Shown: in pieces, positions 16,740 to 24,594 of the stretch
Layout: the number at the start of each line of letters is the position of its first letter
Position numbering within the stretch: position 1 is the first letter of the stretch
From: Flavobacterium sp.
GTDB lineage: Bacteria > Bacteroidota > Bacteroidia > Flavobacteriales > Flavobacteriaceae
Length of the DNA stretch: 64,000 bases
Direction of reading: 5' to 3'
Assembly (NCBI RefSeq): GCF_017744675.1
Contig: NZ_JAGIAV010000005.1
Span: forward strand, 301,992-365,991
Notes under the pieces: model-generated
The model's database searches: none
Seen by the model: the letters and a program-made list of their open reading frames with translations, nothing else
Told to the model about the DNA's origin: nothing
Position numbers and translations under genes: made by a program

Positions 16740-17054
16740 AATTGTAATTATTTATTAAAGATTAAAAATTGATTTTTTTTCACGAAAAAGTGATTTGATT
16801 TTTTGAACAGAAAAAATCAAATTCAGGAATTTTTTAATAATAAATAAAAAGAGAATGTTTGTAATAAAAATAGTAAAAATAATCTTTCCGTAGATTATAA
16901 TTTAATGAAAATAAATGAGTTGTATTTTGTTTAATAATTGTTAGTCTATGATGGTAATTGAATAATATTTTTAAAAAGCAAAACCCTCAAACAAAAAAGT
17001 CTAAGGGTTTATTTTTACTGGAACGATGAGATGTTTTTTATGTGATATTTAAAT
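16740..17054. other. 315-bp gene-free stretch upstream of the sulfatase gene
   Basis: It is very AT-rich and should contain the sulfatase promoter, although I see no clean TAnnTTTG. The terminator of the acetyltransferase gene is at 16978-17012. No ORF is convincing. Confidence 0.5.
16978..17012 (-). terminator. Terminator of the acetyltransferase gene
   Basis: AAACCCT / AGGGTTT form a 7-bp stem with A-rich loop, 43 bases after the stop codon at 17055. Confidence 0.55.
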
Positions 17055-17537
17055 TTAAAGATTTATCTCAAGCATCATCTGAATATCGACTCTATCATAA
17101 GCCGAAGAAAGACCTGTTATCTCTTTAAAACCTAGTTTTTTATATAATTTAATGGCTGGTTGCAGTTTGGTGTTGCTTTCCAGATAAATTTTAGAAGCGC
17201 CTTTTTCCGTTGCCCATTTTATTGCCGATTCTGCCAATAACAATCCAACGCCTTTTCCTTGTGCTTTCGGACTTACAGCCATTTTGGCTAATTCATAATC
17301 GTAATCTTTTCCGTCACTTTTTATTAAAGCACAAACGCCTAAAACCTCATCATTTAAAACCGCGGCAAAAATTTCTCCACCTTTGTTTATAATATAATCT
17401 TCAGCGTGATCGAGTGCTTTTACATCATTTGGTTCAACTACAAAATAATTCGAAATCCATTCTATGTTTAAATCCTTAAAGCTTTTTTGATACTTCGGAT
17501 TATAGGTTGCTATTTCTACTTGATCTTTATTTTTCAT
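17055..17537 (-). CDS. GNAT family N-acetyltransferase
   Basis: The 160-aa protein has the GNAT core: GEIFAAVLNDEVLGVCALIK (strands 2-4), 'ELAKMAVSPKAQGKGVGLLL' with the acetyl-CoA loop Q-G-K-G-V-G, and 'GASKIYLESNTKLQPAIKLY' then KKLGFKEI. Substrate unknown. It follows the MocR gene on the same strand after seven bases, so both are likely one transcript. Confidence 0.92.
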   Translation of the reverse strand: MKNKDQVEIATYNPKYQKSFKDLNIEWISNYFVVEPNDVKALDHAEDYIINKGGEIFAAVLNDEVLGVCALIKSDGKDYDYELAKMAVSPKAQGKGVGLLLAESAIKWATEKGASKIYLESNTKLQPAIKLYKKLGFKEITGLSSAYDRVDIQMMLEINL

Positions 17538-17544
17538 AATTCTA

Positions 17545-18963
17545 TTAAATACTGTTTTTTATTATTCTGCCCAATTTTTCCAAATCAGATTCTACGCGTT
17601 CGTTCCATTCCAAAGCATAATTCAGACGCATGCAGTTGTTGTACTGATTGTATTGCGAAAAAATTCTCCCAGGCGCAAAATTGACTTTCTGGTTTAGGGC
17701 AGTATTGAATAATTCTGTTGTGGATATTCTTTTGTCTAATTCTAACCATAACATAAAACCGCCTTTTGGCTGTGCGATTTTGGTATTGTCTGGAAAATAA
17801 GCCTCAACAGCGCGATTCATCTGAAGGTAATTGGCATAAAGTTTATTTCTGAAAGTCCGCAAATGATGATCGTAACGCCCGTGTTCTAAAAAATCGGTAA
17901 TAACATCCGAATACAATGAAGAATTGCAGACCGTTTGCACCAATTTTTGACGGATTATTTTATCCTTAAATTTTCCTGGAGCAATCCATCCAACGCGATA
18001 ACCTGGCGCAAGAGTTTTAGAAACCGATCCGAGCCATAAAACCAAACCAGCTTCATCATAAAACTTGCAAGGCTTTGGGCGTTCTGAACCAAAATATAGA
18101 TTGCCATAAATATCGTCTTCAATCAACGGAACATTATATAACGTAATCAGTTTAACCAATTCCTTCTTATTCTCATCTGGCATTTGAAATCCCATTGGAT
18201 TATTGAAATTGGTAATAAAGCAGCATGCTTTTATTTCTGGAAGTACTTTTTTCAAAGCTTCTAGATCTAAGCCGTACAAAGGATGAGTCGGAATTTCAAC
18301 TGCTTTTAATCCCAATTCCTTAATGGCCTGAAGTATTCCGAAATAAGCAGGACTTTCTATTGCCACGCTGTCGCCTGGAGAGGTAACCGCCATAAGCGCA
18401 TTGTAAATGGCATGCATAGCGCCAGAAGTAATGACAATATCATCTTCGGTAATTTTTCCTTCCATTACAATTGCCCATTTGGCAATAGCACGGCGAAGTT
18501 CTTCTGGCCCTTGAACTGGCTCGTAAGCTGTTCCTGCATCATCTCTGTTGCGAACTGCATTAATAATGCCTTTATTTAGTTTTGCAATAGGGAGAAAATT
18601 CTTTCCGGGTAATCCCAGTGCAAATTGTGTGACATCTGATTGATTGATGGTTCCGAAAACTTTATCGATAAGCTCTTCGGGCGTATTTCCTGTTTCGTGA
18701 TTGTTGATGCTGGCAATTGTTGGGAGAGCCATTGTGCGCTGCGAACTTTTGCTTACATAATACCCTGTTTTGGGGCGTGATTCTATAAGCGAACGGCTTT
18801 CGAGTTCTAAATACGCTTGCTTGACGGTGTTTAGACTAACATTATACAGTTTTTGAGCGCTCCTGACAGAAGGCAATTTGTCGCCAAGCACCAAGGTTTC
18901 ATTGTGAATCTGATCTTCAATGATTTTAGCTATTTTTAAATATAATGTCTCACGATTCTTCAT
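17545..18963 (-). CDS. MocR/GabR-type regulator: GntR winged helix fused to a class I aminotransferase fold
   Basis: Residues 1-75 of this 472-aa protein form a GntR helix-turn-helix (KLPSVRSAQKLYNVSLNTVKQAY), and residues about 105-470 an aminotransferase fold. Lys316 in LGSVSK would form the Schiff base with PLP, with Asp283/Asp284 in EDDIYG and NFNNPMG nearby. MocR proteins act as transcription factors that sense PLP or an amino compound; some control pyridoxine synthesis (PdxR) or GABA use (GabR). Which applies here is not visible. Its downstream gene is a GNAT acetyltransferase. Confidence 0.92.
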   Translation of the reverse strand: MKNRETLYLKIAKIIEDQIHNETLVLGDKLPSVRSAQKLYNVSLNTVKQAYLELESRSLIESRPKTGYYVSKSSQRTMALPTIASINNHETGNTPEELIDKVFGTINQSDVTQFALGLPGKNFLPIAKLNKGIINAVRNRDDAGTAYEPVQGPEELRRAIAKWAIVMEGKITEDDIVITSGAMHAIYNALMAVTSPGDSVAIESPAYFGILQAIKELGLKAVEIPTHPLYGLDLEALKKVLPEIKACCFITNFNNPMGFQMPDENKKELVKLITLYNVPLIEDDIYGNLYFGSERPKPCKFYDEAGLVLWLGSVSKTLAPGYRVGWIAPGKFKDKIIRQKLVQTVCNSSLYSDVITDFLEHGRYDHHLRTFRNKLYANYLQMNRAVEAYFPDNTKIAQPKGGFMLWLELDKRISTTELFNTALNQKVNFAPGRIFSQYNQYNNCMRLNYALEWNERVESDLEKLGRIIKNSI

Positions 18964-18980
18964 TTGCTTTTTTTTAGCGT

Positions 18981-19349
18981 TTAAAAGTTCAGATAGTGAA
19001 TAAAATGTTCCGTGCTTTGTTTTAGTTGTGCAACATTATTGAAATTGCCACTTCTTTTTTTGGTTAGAAAATTTTGAATGTATGCATTAAACTTTGCTTT
19101 GTCTGAATTGGTCAAACTTCCAGCATCATAAATTTTAAACCCGATTTCGTTGTTTTCATCCAGTATTAAACTGGCAAACGCATTTATTACATTGCTTTTT
19201 TCTGAGAGAAGAAAAGGCACTCCAAATAGCATTTTATCTTCGGCTTTTTCACGCATATTTTGAATAAAGATGTTTTGCAAAATCTCCATGTCAAATACAT
19301 AAACTTCTCTAAATGTTGTTTTTTCCTGTGTTGCTACTTTAGATTCCAT
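18981..19349 (-). CDS. Conserved-looking small cytoplasmic protein, unknown function
   Basis: From the ATG at 19349 the protein has 122 residues (MESKVATQEKTTFREVYVFD). A longer reading from a TTG at 19364 is rejected because that codon lies inside a -7 element (TAATTTTG, 19362-19369 on the minus strand). There is no signal peptide or membrane segment. I recognise no family. It precedes the MocR gene by 17 bases on the same strand and is probably co-transcribed with it. Confidence 0.6.
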   Translation of the reverse strand: MESKVATQEKTTFREVYVFDMEILQNIFIQNMREKAEDKMLFGVPFLLSEKSNVINAFASLILDENNEIGFKIYDAGSLTNSDKAKFNAYIQNFLTKKRSGNFNNVAQLKQSTEHFIHYLNF

Positions 19350-19361
19350 GACTTTTTTTAG

Positions 19362-19369
19362 CAAAATTA
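19362..19369 (-). promoter_or_regulatory. -7 element (TAATTTTG) upstream of 19349
   Basis: TAATTTTG on the minus strand matches TAnnTTTG and decides the start of the downstream gene. No good -33 is seen. Confidence 0.5.
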
Positions 19370-19517
19370 TCGCTATTCAAGATTTGGGTACAGATACAGA
19401 AAAGTCTTTTTTTAAGGATACAGATTAAAATTACTGTTTTTATTCGAATCGGTAAAAACTGTCCATTGACTTTTTACAGTAGGAGGGATTAATTTAGACT
19501 TACAGTTGGATTTGAAG

Positions 19518-20117
19518 TTATTTTATCCATCCTGTTTTTCTTCTCCATTCAAGAGCTTCTTGTTTTCGTTTTTCGAAATCTTCGGGAGGCAATTGATTTT
19601 CTTGTATTATTCGTTTTCGAATAATTTCAGTTTGCTCTTCAAGAGAGTTAAGTCCAATAGATTGTCTTCTTTGATTTACCATTTGTAAGTCATCGAATAA
19701 ATTGGGACTTAAATTTCCTTTTTCATCCCAATCAAATTGGGTTCCGTAAAGTTGTGGATTTCCTTCAAAGACGGCTATTCTATCTATTAAATAGGCAAGA
19801 TTAATAGGATCTGCTTGATTTTCTTTGACTGCATTTTGCAATTGATCTGCACATCGTTTCATAAAATCTGGAGATCCAATAGAATGCTGTATGATTAGCC
19901 AAGCAGCTTCGCTCGCTTCTTTCCCAACTTTATCAATCGTAGGATAACCAATTGTATTTATAATTTCATTTAAAATTATTGCATTTTGCTGATGCAGTTT
20001 TTCCATTTCTTCATCATATCCTTCAGAAAGTTTTTTGCTTTCAATAAGCTTGTTTCTCAATTTGAGATCAGCGTTTTTCAACTCAACTATTCTTTCGGAA
20101 ATGATTTTGTTATCCAT
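19518..20117 (-). CDS. DUF6624 family protein
   Basis: The 199-aa protein shows the DUF6624 pattern: IGYPTIDKVGKEASEAAWLIIQHS in the middle, then LAYLIDRIAVFEGNPQLYGTQF, where the 'AWLIIQH' and 'QLYGTQ' blocks are the family marks. It is soluble, without signal peptide. The family has no established function; the conserved His and the Q-x-YGTQ could form a catalytic or binding site. It ends with a basic GWIK tail. No operon partner is evident apart from the small gene upstream at 20185-20442. Confidence 0.75.
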   Translation of the reverse strand: MDNKIISERIVELKNADLKLRNKLIESKKLSEGYDEEMEKLHQQNAIILNEIINTIGYPTIDKVGKEASEAAWLIIQHSIGSPDFMKRCADQLQNAVKENQADPINLAYLIDRIAVFEGNPQLYGTQFDWDEKGNLSPNLFDDLQMVNQRRQSIGLNSLEEQTEIIRKRIIQENQLPPEDFEKRKQEALEWRRKTGWIK

Positions 20118-20184
20118 TTGATATTGGTTAAAAGAATTAACTGTAAATGGTTTTTAATTTACAAAAGATAGTCTCTGGATGAAA

Positions 20185-20442
20185 TTAATTATTATCCTTT
20201 TCCAAATCAGCAGCAGAAATCTGATCTAGGATATTGGTTTGATTGGGCGAAATATAATTTTTGTTTTCAATCGTGGCTTCTTTCTTAAAAAGAAGATCTA
20301 AGGCATTATATAGTTTTAATAAAACATCTCTGTCTGCTTTGTCGATTTCTAAAGCAGTATTAAAATTAAAAACATAATTGTTCGAATTACGTACTTCGAC
20401 TTTTATTGTTTTTGATGTGATCTTAAATTTGACTATATCCAT
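20185..20442 (-). CDS. Small hypothetical protein, 85 aa
   Basis: The protein begins MDIVKFKITSKTIKVEVRNS and is mainly beta at the front, with a helix ADRDVLLKLYNALDLLFKKE and a polar acidic tail. There is no membrane segment, Cys or known motif. It lies 67 bases upstream of the DUF6624 gene on the same strand. Coding potential is moderate and I do not recognise a family. Confidence 0.5.
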   Translation of the reverse strand: MDIVKFKITSKTIKVEVRNSNNYVFNFNTALEIDKADRDVLLKLYNALDLLFKKEATIENKNYISPNQTNILDQISAADLEKDNN

Positions 20443-20513
20443 ATATTCATAAATTACCTTTGCAAAATAACTATTTTAATGGCAGTTATCGCGGATATTT
20501 TTTGATTTTTTAA

Positions 20514-20924
20514 TTACAAAGAATTTTTATTTTCTTCTTTTAATTTTAATAACACATCCATTGCCTTCTGAGCGTCATTTTCATCAACAAATATATGGTC
20601 GTGTAAATAAGCGGCAACTACATTACAGCTAATATTGGCATTCCCTAAAGCCTGAGAAAATGCAGCAGTCAAACCTACCGCAGCCAAAGAAGAATGAACT
20701 TCTAAAGTAATCCAAGAAGCAACATAAGAAAAGTTTAGATTAAGTTCTTCTGCAAAACGCTTTTCTAGCACTACAGTAATTCCTTCTTGTTCTTTAAACA
20801 GGAACAAAATTTTAGAAAAAGGAATCAAGTCTATAGAATCTACTTTTATAAAAACATATTTTCCGTCGTTAAGAATTGGATTAAGATTCTTTAAAATAGT
20901 GCTTAAATTTATTTCGCCTTCCAT
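20514..20924 (-). CDS. ACT domain-containing protein (DUF2241-like tandem ACT)
   Basis: The 136-aa protein has the pattern of small tandem-ACT proteins: LNPILNDGKYVFIKVDS at the front, the strand EGITVVLEKRFAEELNL, then 'SYVASWITLEVHSSLAAVGL' and TAAFSQALGNANISCNVVAAYLHDHIFV. ACT domains bind amino acids and regulate enzymes or uptake. Stand-alone members lack a known target. It is followed on the minus strand by a small gene at 20185-20442 with 71 bases between. Confidence 0.82.
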   Translation of the reverse strand: MEGEINLSTILKNLNPILNDGKYVFIKVDSIDLIPFSKILFLFKEQEGITVVLEKRFAEELNLNFSYVASWITLEVHSSLAAVGLTAAFSQALGNANISCNVVAAYLHDHIFVDENDAQKAMDVLLKLKEENKNSL

Positions 20925-20959
20925 AAAAACTAGTGTTATTTTTATTTAAAAATAATAAA

Positions 20960-20989
20960 AAACCCTTAAACATTTCTGTTTAAGGGTTT
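20960..20989 (-). terminator. Terminator downstream of the tRNA gene
   Basis: AAACCCTTAAACA pairs perfectly with TGTTTAAGGGTTT over a four-base loop, 12 bases after the tRNA 3' end. Confidence 0.8.
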
Positions 20990-21000
20990 TACTTTCTGAG

Positions 21001-21074
21001 TAGCGAGGACGGGAGTTGAACCCGTGACCTCAGGGTTATGAATCCTGCGCTCTAACCAACTGAGCTACCTCGCC
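21001..21074 (-). tRNA. tRNA with CAU anticodon, probably elongator tRNA-Met
   Basis: The 74-base cloverleaf reads GGCGAGG at the acceptor 5' side, CCTCGCT at the 3' side with a G1-U72 wobble, discriminator A, no encoded CCA. The D arm is GCTC/GAGC, the T arm ACGGG/CCCGT with TTCAACT loop. The anticodon loop is TTCATAA. The anticodon stem CAGGA/CCCTG has an A31-C39 mismatch. It lacks the C1-A72 mismatch and three stacked G-C pairs of an initiator. A lysidine-modified tRNA-Ile2 also carries CAU in the gene, so that cannot be fully excluded. Confidence 0.9.
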
Positions 21075-21224
21075 TGGACTGCTATCATGAATTCCTGATT
21101 GCGGGTGCAAAGATATAAATAATATTAAAGCATACAAGCATAAAATGAAGAAAAAAAAATATTTTTAAAAATGCATTGTTTTTGGACATATATTCTTATA
21201 TTTCGAAAAAAAATAAAGTAGCAC

Positions 21225-21617
21225 ATGGAGTCAAAAATACGTTACGAAATCGAGTTTCCGATCAATTCTTCGCCACAATTATTGTATCAATATATATCAA
21301 CGCCGTCAGGTTTACAAGAATGGTTTGCTGACAATGTCAATTCAAGAGGTGAGTTTTTTACTTTCATTTGGAACGATTCGCAGGAAAAAGCGCGCTTGGC
21401 TTCAAAAAAATCGGGTGAAAAAGTAAAATTTAAATGGGTTGACGAAAGCAGTAAAGATACTGAGTACTTTTTTGAGCTTCATATTTTAGTAGATGAATTA
21501 ACTAAAGATGTATCATTAATGGTAGTCGATTTTGCCGATAAAGAGGAATTAGGCGAAGCTAAACAATTGTGGGAGAATCAAATCTCAGATCTAAAACATC
21601 TTATAGGATCTGTTTAG
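21225..21617 (+). CDS. START-like / AHSA1-SRPBCC domain protein
   Basis: The 130-aa cytoplasmic protein starts MESKIRYEIEFPINSSPQLLYQYISTPSGLQEWFADNV, the helix-grip opening of SRPBCC proteins (strand, two short helices, W-F-A-D), and ends in the long helix KQLWENQISDLKHLIGSV that closes the ligand cavity. The family binds hydrophobic ligands or, as AHSA1, contacts Hsp90; single-domain members in Flavobacteriia are uncharacterised. A short terminator and the promoter of the next gene lie directly after it. Confidence 0.85.
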   Translation: MESKIRYEIEFPINSSPQLLYQYISTPSGLQEWFADNVNSRGEFFTFIWNDSQEKARLASKKSGEKVKFKWVDESSKDTEYFFELHILVDELTKDVSLMVVDFADKEELGEAKQLWENQISDLKHLIGSV

Positions 21618-21637
21618 CAAAAGTCTATTTTATAGCT

Positions 21638-21645
21638 TATATTTG
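21638..21645 (+). promoter_or_regulatory. -7 element (TATATTTG) for the class IV aminotransferase gene
   Basis: TATATTTG matches TAnnTTTG and lies 27 bases before the ATG at 21672. The hairpin of the preceding gene begins at the next base, so promoter and terminator are packed together. Confidence 0.5.
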
Positions 21646-21671
21646 CCCTGAACAAAATTCAGGGTTTTTTT
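21646..21671 (+). terminator. Terminator of the START-like gene
   Basis: CCCTGAA / TTCAGGG with a five-base loop and seven T residues, ending at the base before the next ATG. Confidence 0.65.
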
Positions 21672-22508
21672 ATGATTAATTTTAACGGAAACATAGCGCA
21701 AGAAGATACTATATTAACTCAAAATCGCGCTTTTTTATACGGAGACGGTATCTTTGAAACAGTAAAAATTATCAACGGAAAAATCTTGTTTCTTGAGGAT
21801 CATTATTTTAGACTAATGGCTTCTATGCGAGTAGTCAGAATGATGATTCCGATGAATTTTACAATGGAATATTTTGAAGAGCAGATTCTTAATTTGGTAA
21901 ATGAACAAGGAATCTCAGCTTCGGCAAGAGCAAGAATTACTGTTTTTAGAAATGATGGCGGTTTATATCTTCCAAAAACTAACGATATTTCATTCCTAAT
22001 CAACGCAACGCCGCTTGAAAATACTTCTTATAGCATAAATTCTAACGAATATGAAGTAGATCTCTATAAAGACTTCTATGTGACAAAACAATTATTATCG
22101 TCTCTTAAAACGACTAATAAGATGATTAATATTACGGGAAGCATTTATGCGCATGAAAATGATCTTGCCAACTGTATTTTGCTGAATGACAGCAAAAATG
22201 TAGTAGAAGCACTTCAAGGAAATGTTTTTATGGTAATGGGGAAAAAGCTTATTACACCTCCAGTTTCAGAAGGTGCACTAAACGGAATTATGCGTAAACA
22301 AATTTTAGCGCTGGCTAAAAAAATAGAAGGCATAGAAGTGCTAGAAGAAGTAATTTCGCCATTTGATCTTCAAAAAGCTGACGAATTATTTCTGACTAAT
22401 GTAATCATGGGAATACAGCCGATAACTAAATATCGAAAAAAGGAGTTTACAACAAATCTGGCTCATTTATTAGTGCAGAAACTAAATGAATCCATAACTG
22501 AAAATTAA
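21672..22508 (+). CDS. Class IV (branched-chain/ADC lyase type) PLP enzyme
   Basis: The 278-aa protein belongs to fold-type IV PLP enzymes: 'QNRAFLYGDGIFETVKIING' (family opening, with F-x-E-T), RARITVFRNDGGLYLP, the catalytic Lys in SSLKTTNKMIN, the NVVEALQGNVFMVMGKKLITPPVSEGALNGIMR segment with the Glu, and LTNVIMGIQPI. In bacteria with this short type it is annotated as aminodeoxychorismate lyase (PabC) or D-/branched-chain aminotransferase; the motifs do not settle which. It is convergent with yqgE: the two stop codons share bases in TTAA. Confidence 0.88.
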   Translation: MINFNGNIAQEDTILTQNRAFLYGDGIFETVKIINGKILFLEDHYFRLMASMRVVRMMIPMNFTMEYFEEQILNLVNEQGISASARARITVFRNDGGLYLPKTNDISFLINATPLENTSYSINSNEYEVDLYKDFYVTKQLLSSLKTTNKMINITGSIYAHENDLANCILLNDSKNVVEALQGNVFMVMGKKLITPPVSEGALNGIMRKQILALAKKIEGIEVLEEVISPFDLQKADELFLTNVIMGIQPITKYRKKEFTTNLAHLLVQKLNESITEN

Positions 22509-23065
22509 TTCAGATATGGATTTTCTGGTGCGTTAGACCATATAAGATAATCACCGCCAAGCTCAATAATCTGCTCTTTCCAAAAATGAGTGGTAGATTT
22601 TCCGATAATTTTATTTTTATAACTATTATCGGCAATAATCCAAGAGTTTCCTTGCATCTCATTCTCGAGCTGATTTTCTTCCCAGCCGGTATAACCTAAG
22701 AAAAAGCGAATGTTGTTTTTACTAATCGATCCGTTGTTTATTAGGTCTTTGGTGGACTCAAAATCGCCTCCCCAATAAATTCCATTTGAAATTTCCACAC
22801 TGTTTGGAATTAACTCAGGAATATTGTGAATAAAATAAAGGTTGTCTTGTTCTACAGGGCCTCCGTTATATATCTTAAAGTTAGCATCAATCTCAGGTAT
22901 TAAGTCATTAATAGTATATTTTAATGGCTTGTTAATTATAAAACCAATTGATCCTTCCTTGTTATGGTCTGCTAATAAAATTACCGATCTGTTAAAAGAT
23001 AAATCTCCAATTATTGAAGGCTCGGCAATAAGCAGGTGTCCTTTTTTTAATTTTTCTGAAATCAT
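22505..23065 (-). CDS. YqgE/AlgH family protein (UPF0301)
   Basis: The 186-aa protein begins MISEKLKKGHLLIAEPSI and follows the family pattern throughout: 'FNRSVILLADHNKEGSIGFI' then INKPL, the loop IYNGGPVEQDNLYFIH, IYWGGDFE, and FFLGYTGWEENQLENEM. The ATG at 23065 is preferred over longer readings because a -7 element (23083-23090) and a TTTG (23112-23115) lie just upstream. The function of the family is not settled; AlgH is linked to alginate regulation in Pseudomonas. Confidence 0.92.
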   Translation of the reverse strand: MISEKLKKGHLLIAEPSIIGDLSFNRSVILLADHNKEGSIGFIINKPLKYTINDLIPEIDANFKIYNGGPVEQDNLYFIHNIPELIPNSVEISNGIYWGGDFESTKDLINNGSISKNNIRFFLGYTGWEENQLENEMQGNSWIIADNSYKNKIIGKSTTHFWKEQIIELGGDYLIWSNAPENPYLN

Positions 23066-23082
23066 ACGGTTACAATTTTTAT

Positions 23083-23115
23083 TAAATTTAGTCATAAAAA
23101 AATTAAAATCCCAAA
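23083..23115 (-). promoter_or_regulatory. Promoter of yqgE (TTTG-N21-TAAATTTA)
   Basis: Minus-strand TTTG (23112-23115) and TAAATTTA (23083-23090, one base off TAnnTTTG) are 21 bases apart. The start codon at 23065 follows by 18 bases. Confidence 0.5.
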
Positions 23116-23134
23116 TAAAATCGTTAAACCGCAT

Positions 23135-23165
23135 AAAAAAACCTTCCATATGGAAGGTTTTAATT
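23135..23165 (-). terminator. Terminator of the HU gene
   Basis: A palindromic stem AAAACCTTCCA / TGGAAGGTTTT lies 29 bases after the HU stop. Confidence 0.75.
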
Positions 23166-23193
23166 ATATTATAAGTTTAGAGAACTTTCTTAC

Positions 23194-23466
23194 TTAGTTC
23201 ACTGCACCTTCTAATTCAGCACCTGCTTTGAATTTTACCACGTTTTTAGCAGCGATTTTAATAGTTTTTCCTGTTTGAGGGTTTCTACCGTCTCTAGCAG
23301 CTCTTGAAGAAACTGACCATGATCCAAAACCTACTAATGAAACTCTTCCACCTTTTTTCAAAGTAGTTCCTACATTACCTAAAAAAGACTCTAAAGCTAA
23401 TTTCGCCGCAGCTTTTGTAATTCCTGCATCAGCAGCGATAGCATCGATTAATTCTGATTTGTTCAT
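23194..23466 (-). CDS. HU family DNA-binding protein
   Basis: This 90-aa nucleoid protein has the canonical HU layout: MNKSELIDAIAADAGITKAAAKLALESFL (helices 1-2), RVSLVGFGSWSV (strands) and the DNA-clasping arm 'RAARDGRNPQTGKTIKIAAK' with the Arg-Asn-Pro intercalating tip, then NVVKFKAGAELEGAVN. It bends DNA and compacts the chromosome as a dimer. It has its own strong promoter (23511-23540) and a 5' leader of about 40 bases. Confidence 0.96.
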   Translation of the reverse strand: MNKSELIDAIAADAGITKAAAKLALESFLGNVGTTLKKGGRVSLVGFGSWSVSSRAARDGRNPQTGKTIKIAAKNVVKFKAGAELEGAVN

Positions 23467-23510
23467 AATAATTAGTTATTAATTGTTGGTTAAAAAAAAT
23501 TGTTAATACA

Positions 23511-23540
23511 CAAATTTAGTAGGAAATCCGTTGCGTGCAA
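23511..23540 (-). promoter_or_regulatory. Promoter of the HU gene (TTG-N19-TAAATTTG)
   Basis: On the minus strand TTG (23538-23540) and TAAATTTG (23511-23518) are separated by exactly 19 bases, an ideal Bacteroidota primary promoter. Confidence 0.8.
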
Positions 23541-23646
23541 GTGTTTTCTTTATTTTTAGCAAAAATTGTTAATAACTTGCTTTTTTTGTTCATAAAGAAT
23601 GTTGTTCATCGATAAAAAACAGGTACAAACCCCTGTTTTACTGACC

Positions 23647-24594
23647 TTAATACACTTTTGCAACCTCCGAAAAACTCACTCCATTTAATAATTCTGAAGC
23701 AAGCATTCTCTTTTTTCCTGGAAATTGTAGACTTAATAACTGAATAAAGCCGTCTTTTATTGCAATCTTGATCTCTTTTTTACTGCTTATTAGCTTTCCA
23801 ATCTCATAAGAATGTGATTCTGAGACTAGTTTAGCTTCATAAATTTTGATGTTTAATTCTTCATTTTGGTCTTTTAAAAAGCACCAAGAAGCAGGATACG
23901 GACTTAGGCCTCGAATTAAGTTATTAATTTCTGCTCCAGATTTAGTCCAGTCAATTTTGCAGTTCTCTTTATTTAATTTGTAAGCCGTTTTAATATCGTC
24001 ATTATCTTCTTGAATTGTTGTTGTAACCTTTCCGTTTTCAATAACCTTTAAAGTGTCAATTACAGTTGTGCTTCCTAAATGCATTAAACGATCATGCAAT
24101 TGACCTGCAGTTTCTTCTGGCTCTATATTGATTTCCGAATTTAAAATCATAGCACCAGTATCAATTTTATCATCAATAAAAAAAGTAGTAACCCCAGTTT
24201 TAGTTTCTCCATTAATAATGGCCCAGTTAATAGGAGCGGCGCCACGATAATTTGGAAGCAAAGAAGCATGAAGATTGAAAGTTCCTAAACTTGGCATTTC
24301 CCAAACTACTTTTGGCAGCATTCTAAAAGCAACTACAATTTGCAAATTGGCGTTTAGCGCTTTTAATTCTGCTAAGAAACTCTCGTCTTTTAAATTGGTA
24401 GGCTGTAATAAAGTAAGATTGTTAGCAAGCGCATATTCTTTTACGGCCGAATATTTTATTTTTTGTCCGCGTCCCGCTGGTTTATCAGCTGCAGTGATTA
24501 CGCCAACAACTTCGTAGTTATTTTTGATAATGGTATCCAAAATGCCAACGGCAAATTCTGGCGTTCCCATAAATATAATTCTCAATTTCTCCAT
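23647..24594 (-). CDS. fmt: Methionyl-tRNA formyltransferase
   Basis: The 315-aa enzyme transfers formyl from 10-formyltetrahydrofolate to initiator Met-tRNA. It begins MEKLRIIFMGTPEFAV (nucleotide-fold strand), contains FNLHASLLPNYRGAAPINWAI with the catalytic Asn-x-His, and TGVTTFFIDDKIDTGAMI, and has the C-terminal tRNA-binding barrel (about 205-310). It lies directly after recQ, sharing one base (TAATG), so translation is coupled. Confidence 0.96.
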   Translation of the reverse strand: MEKLRIIFMGTPEFAVGILDTIIKNNYEVVGVITAADKPAGRGQKIKYSAVKEYALANNLTLLQPTNLKDESFLAELKALNANLQIVVAFRMLPKVVWEMPSLGTFNLHASLLPNYRGAAPINWAIINGETKTGVTTFFIDDKIDTGAMILNSEINIEPEETAGQLHDRLMHLGSTTVIDTLKVIENGKVTTTIQEDNDDIKTAYKLNKENCKIDWTKSGAEINNLIRGLSPYPASWCFLKDQNEELNIKIYEAKLVSESHSYEIGKLISSKKEIKIAIKDGFIQLLSLQFPGKKRMLASELLNGVSFSEVAKVY

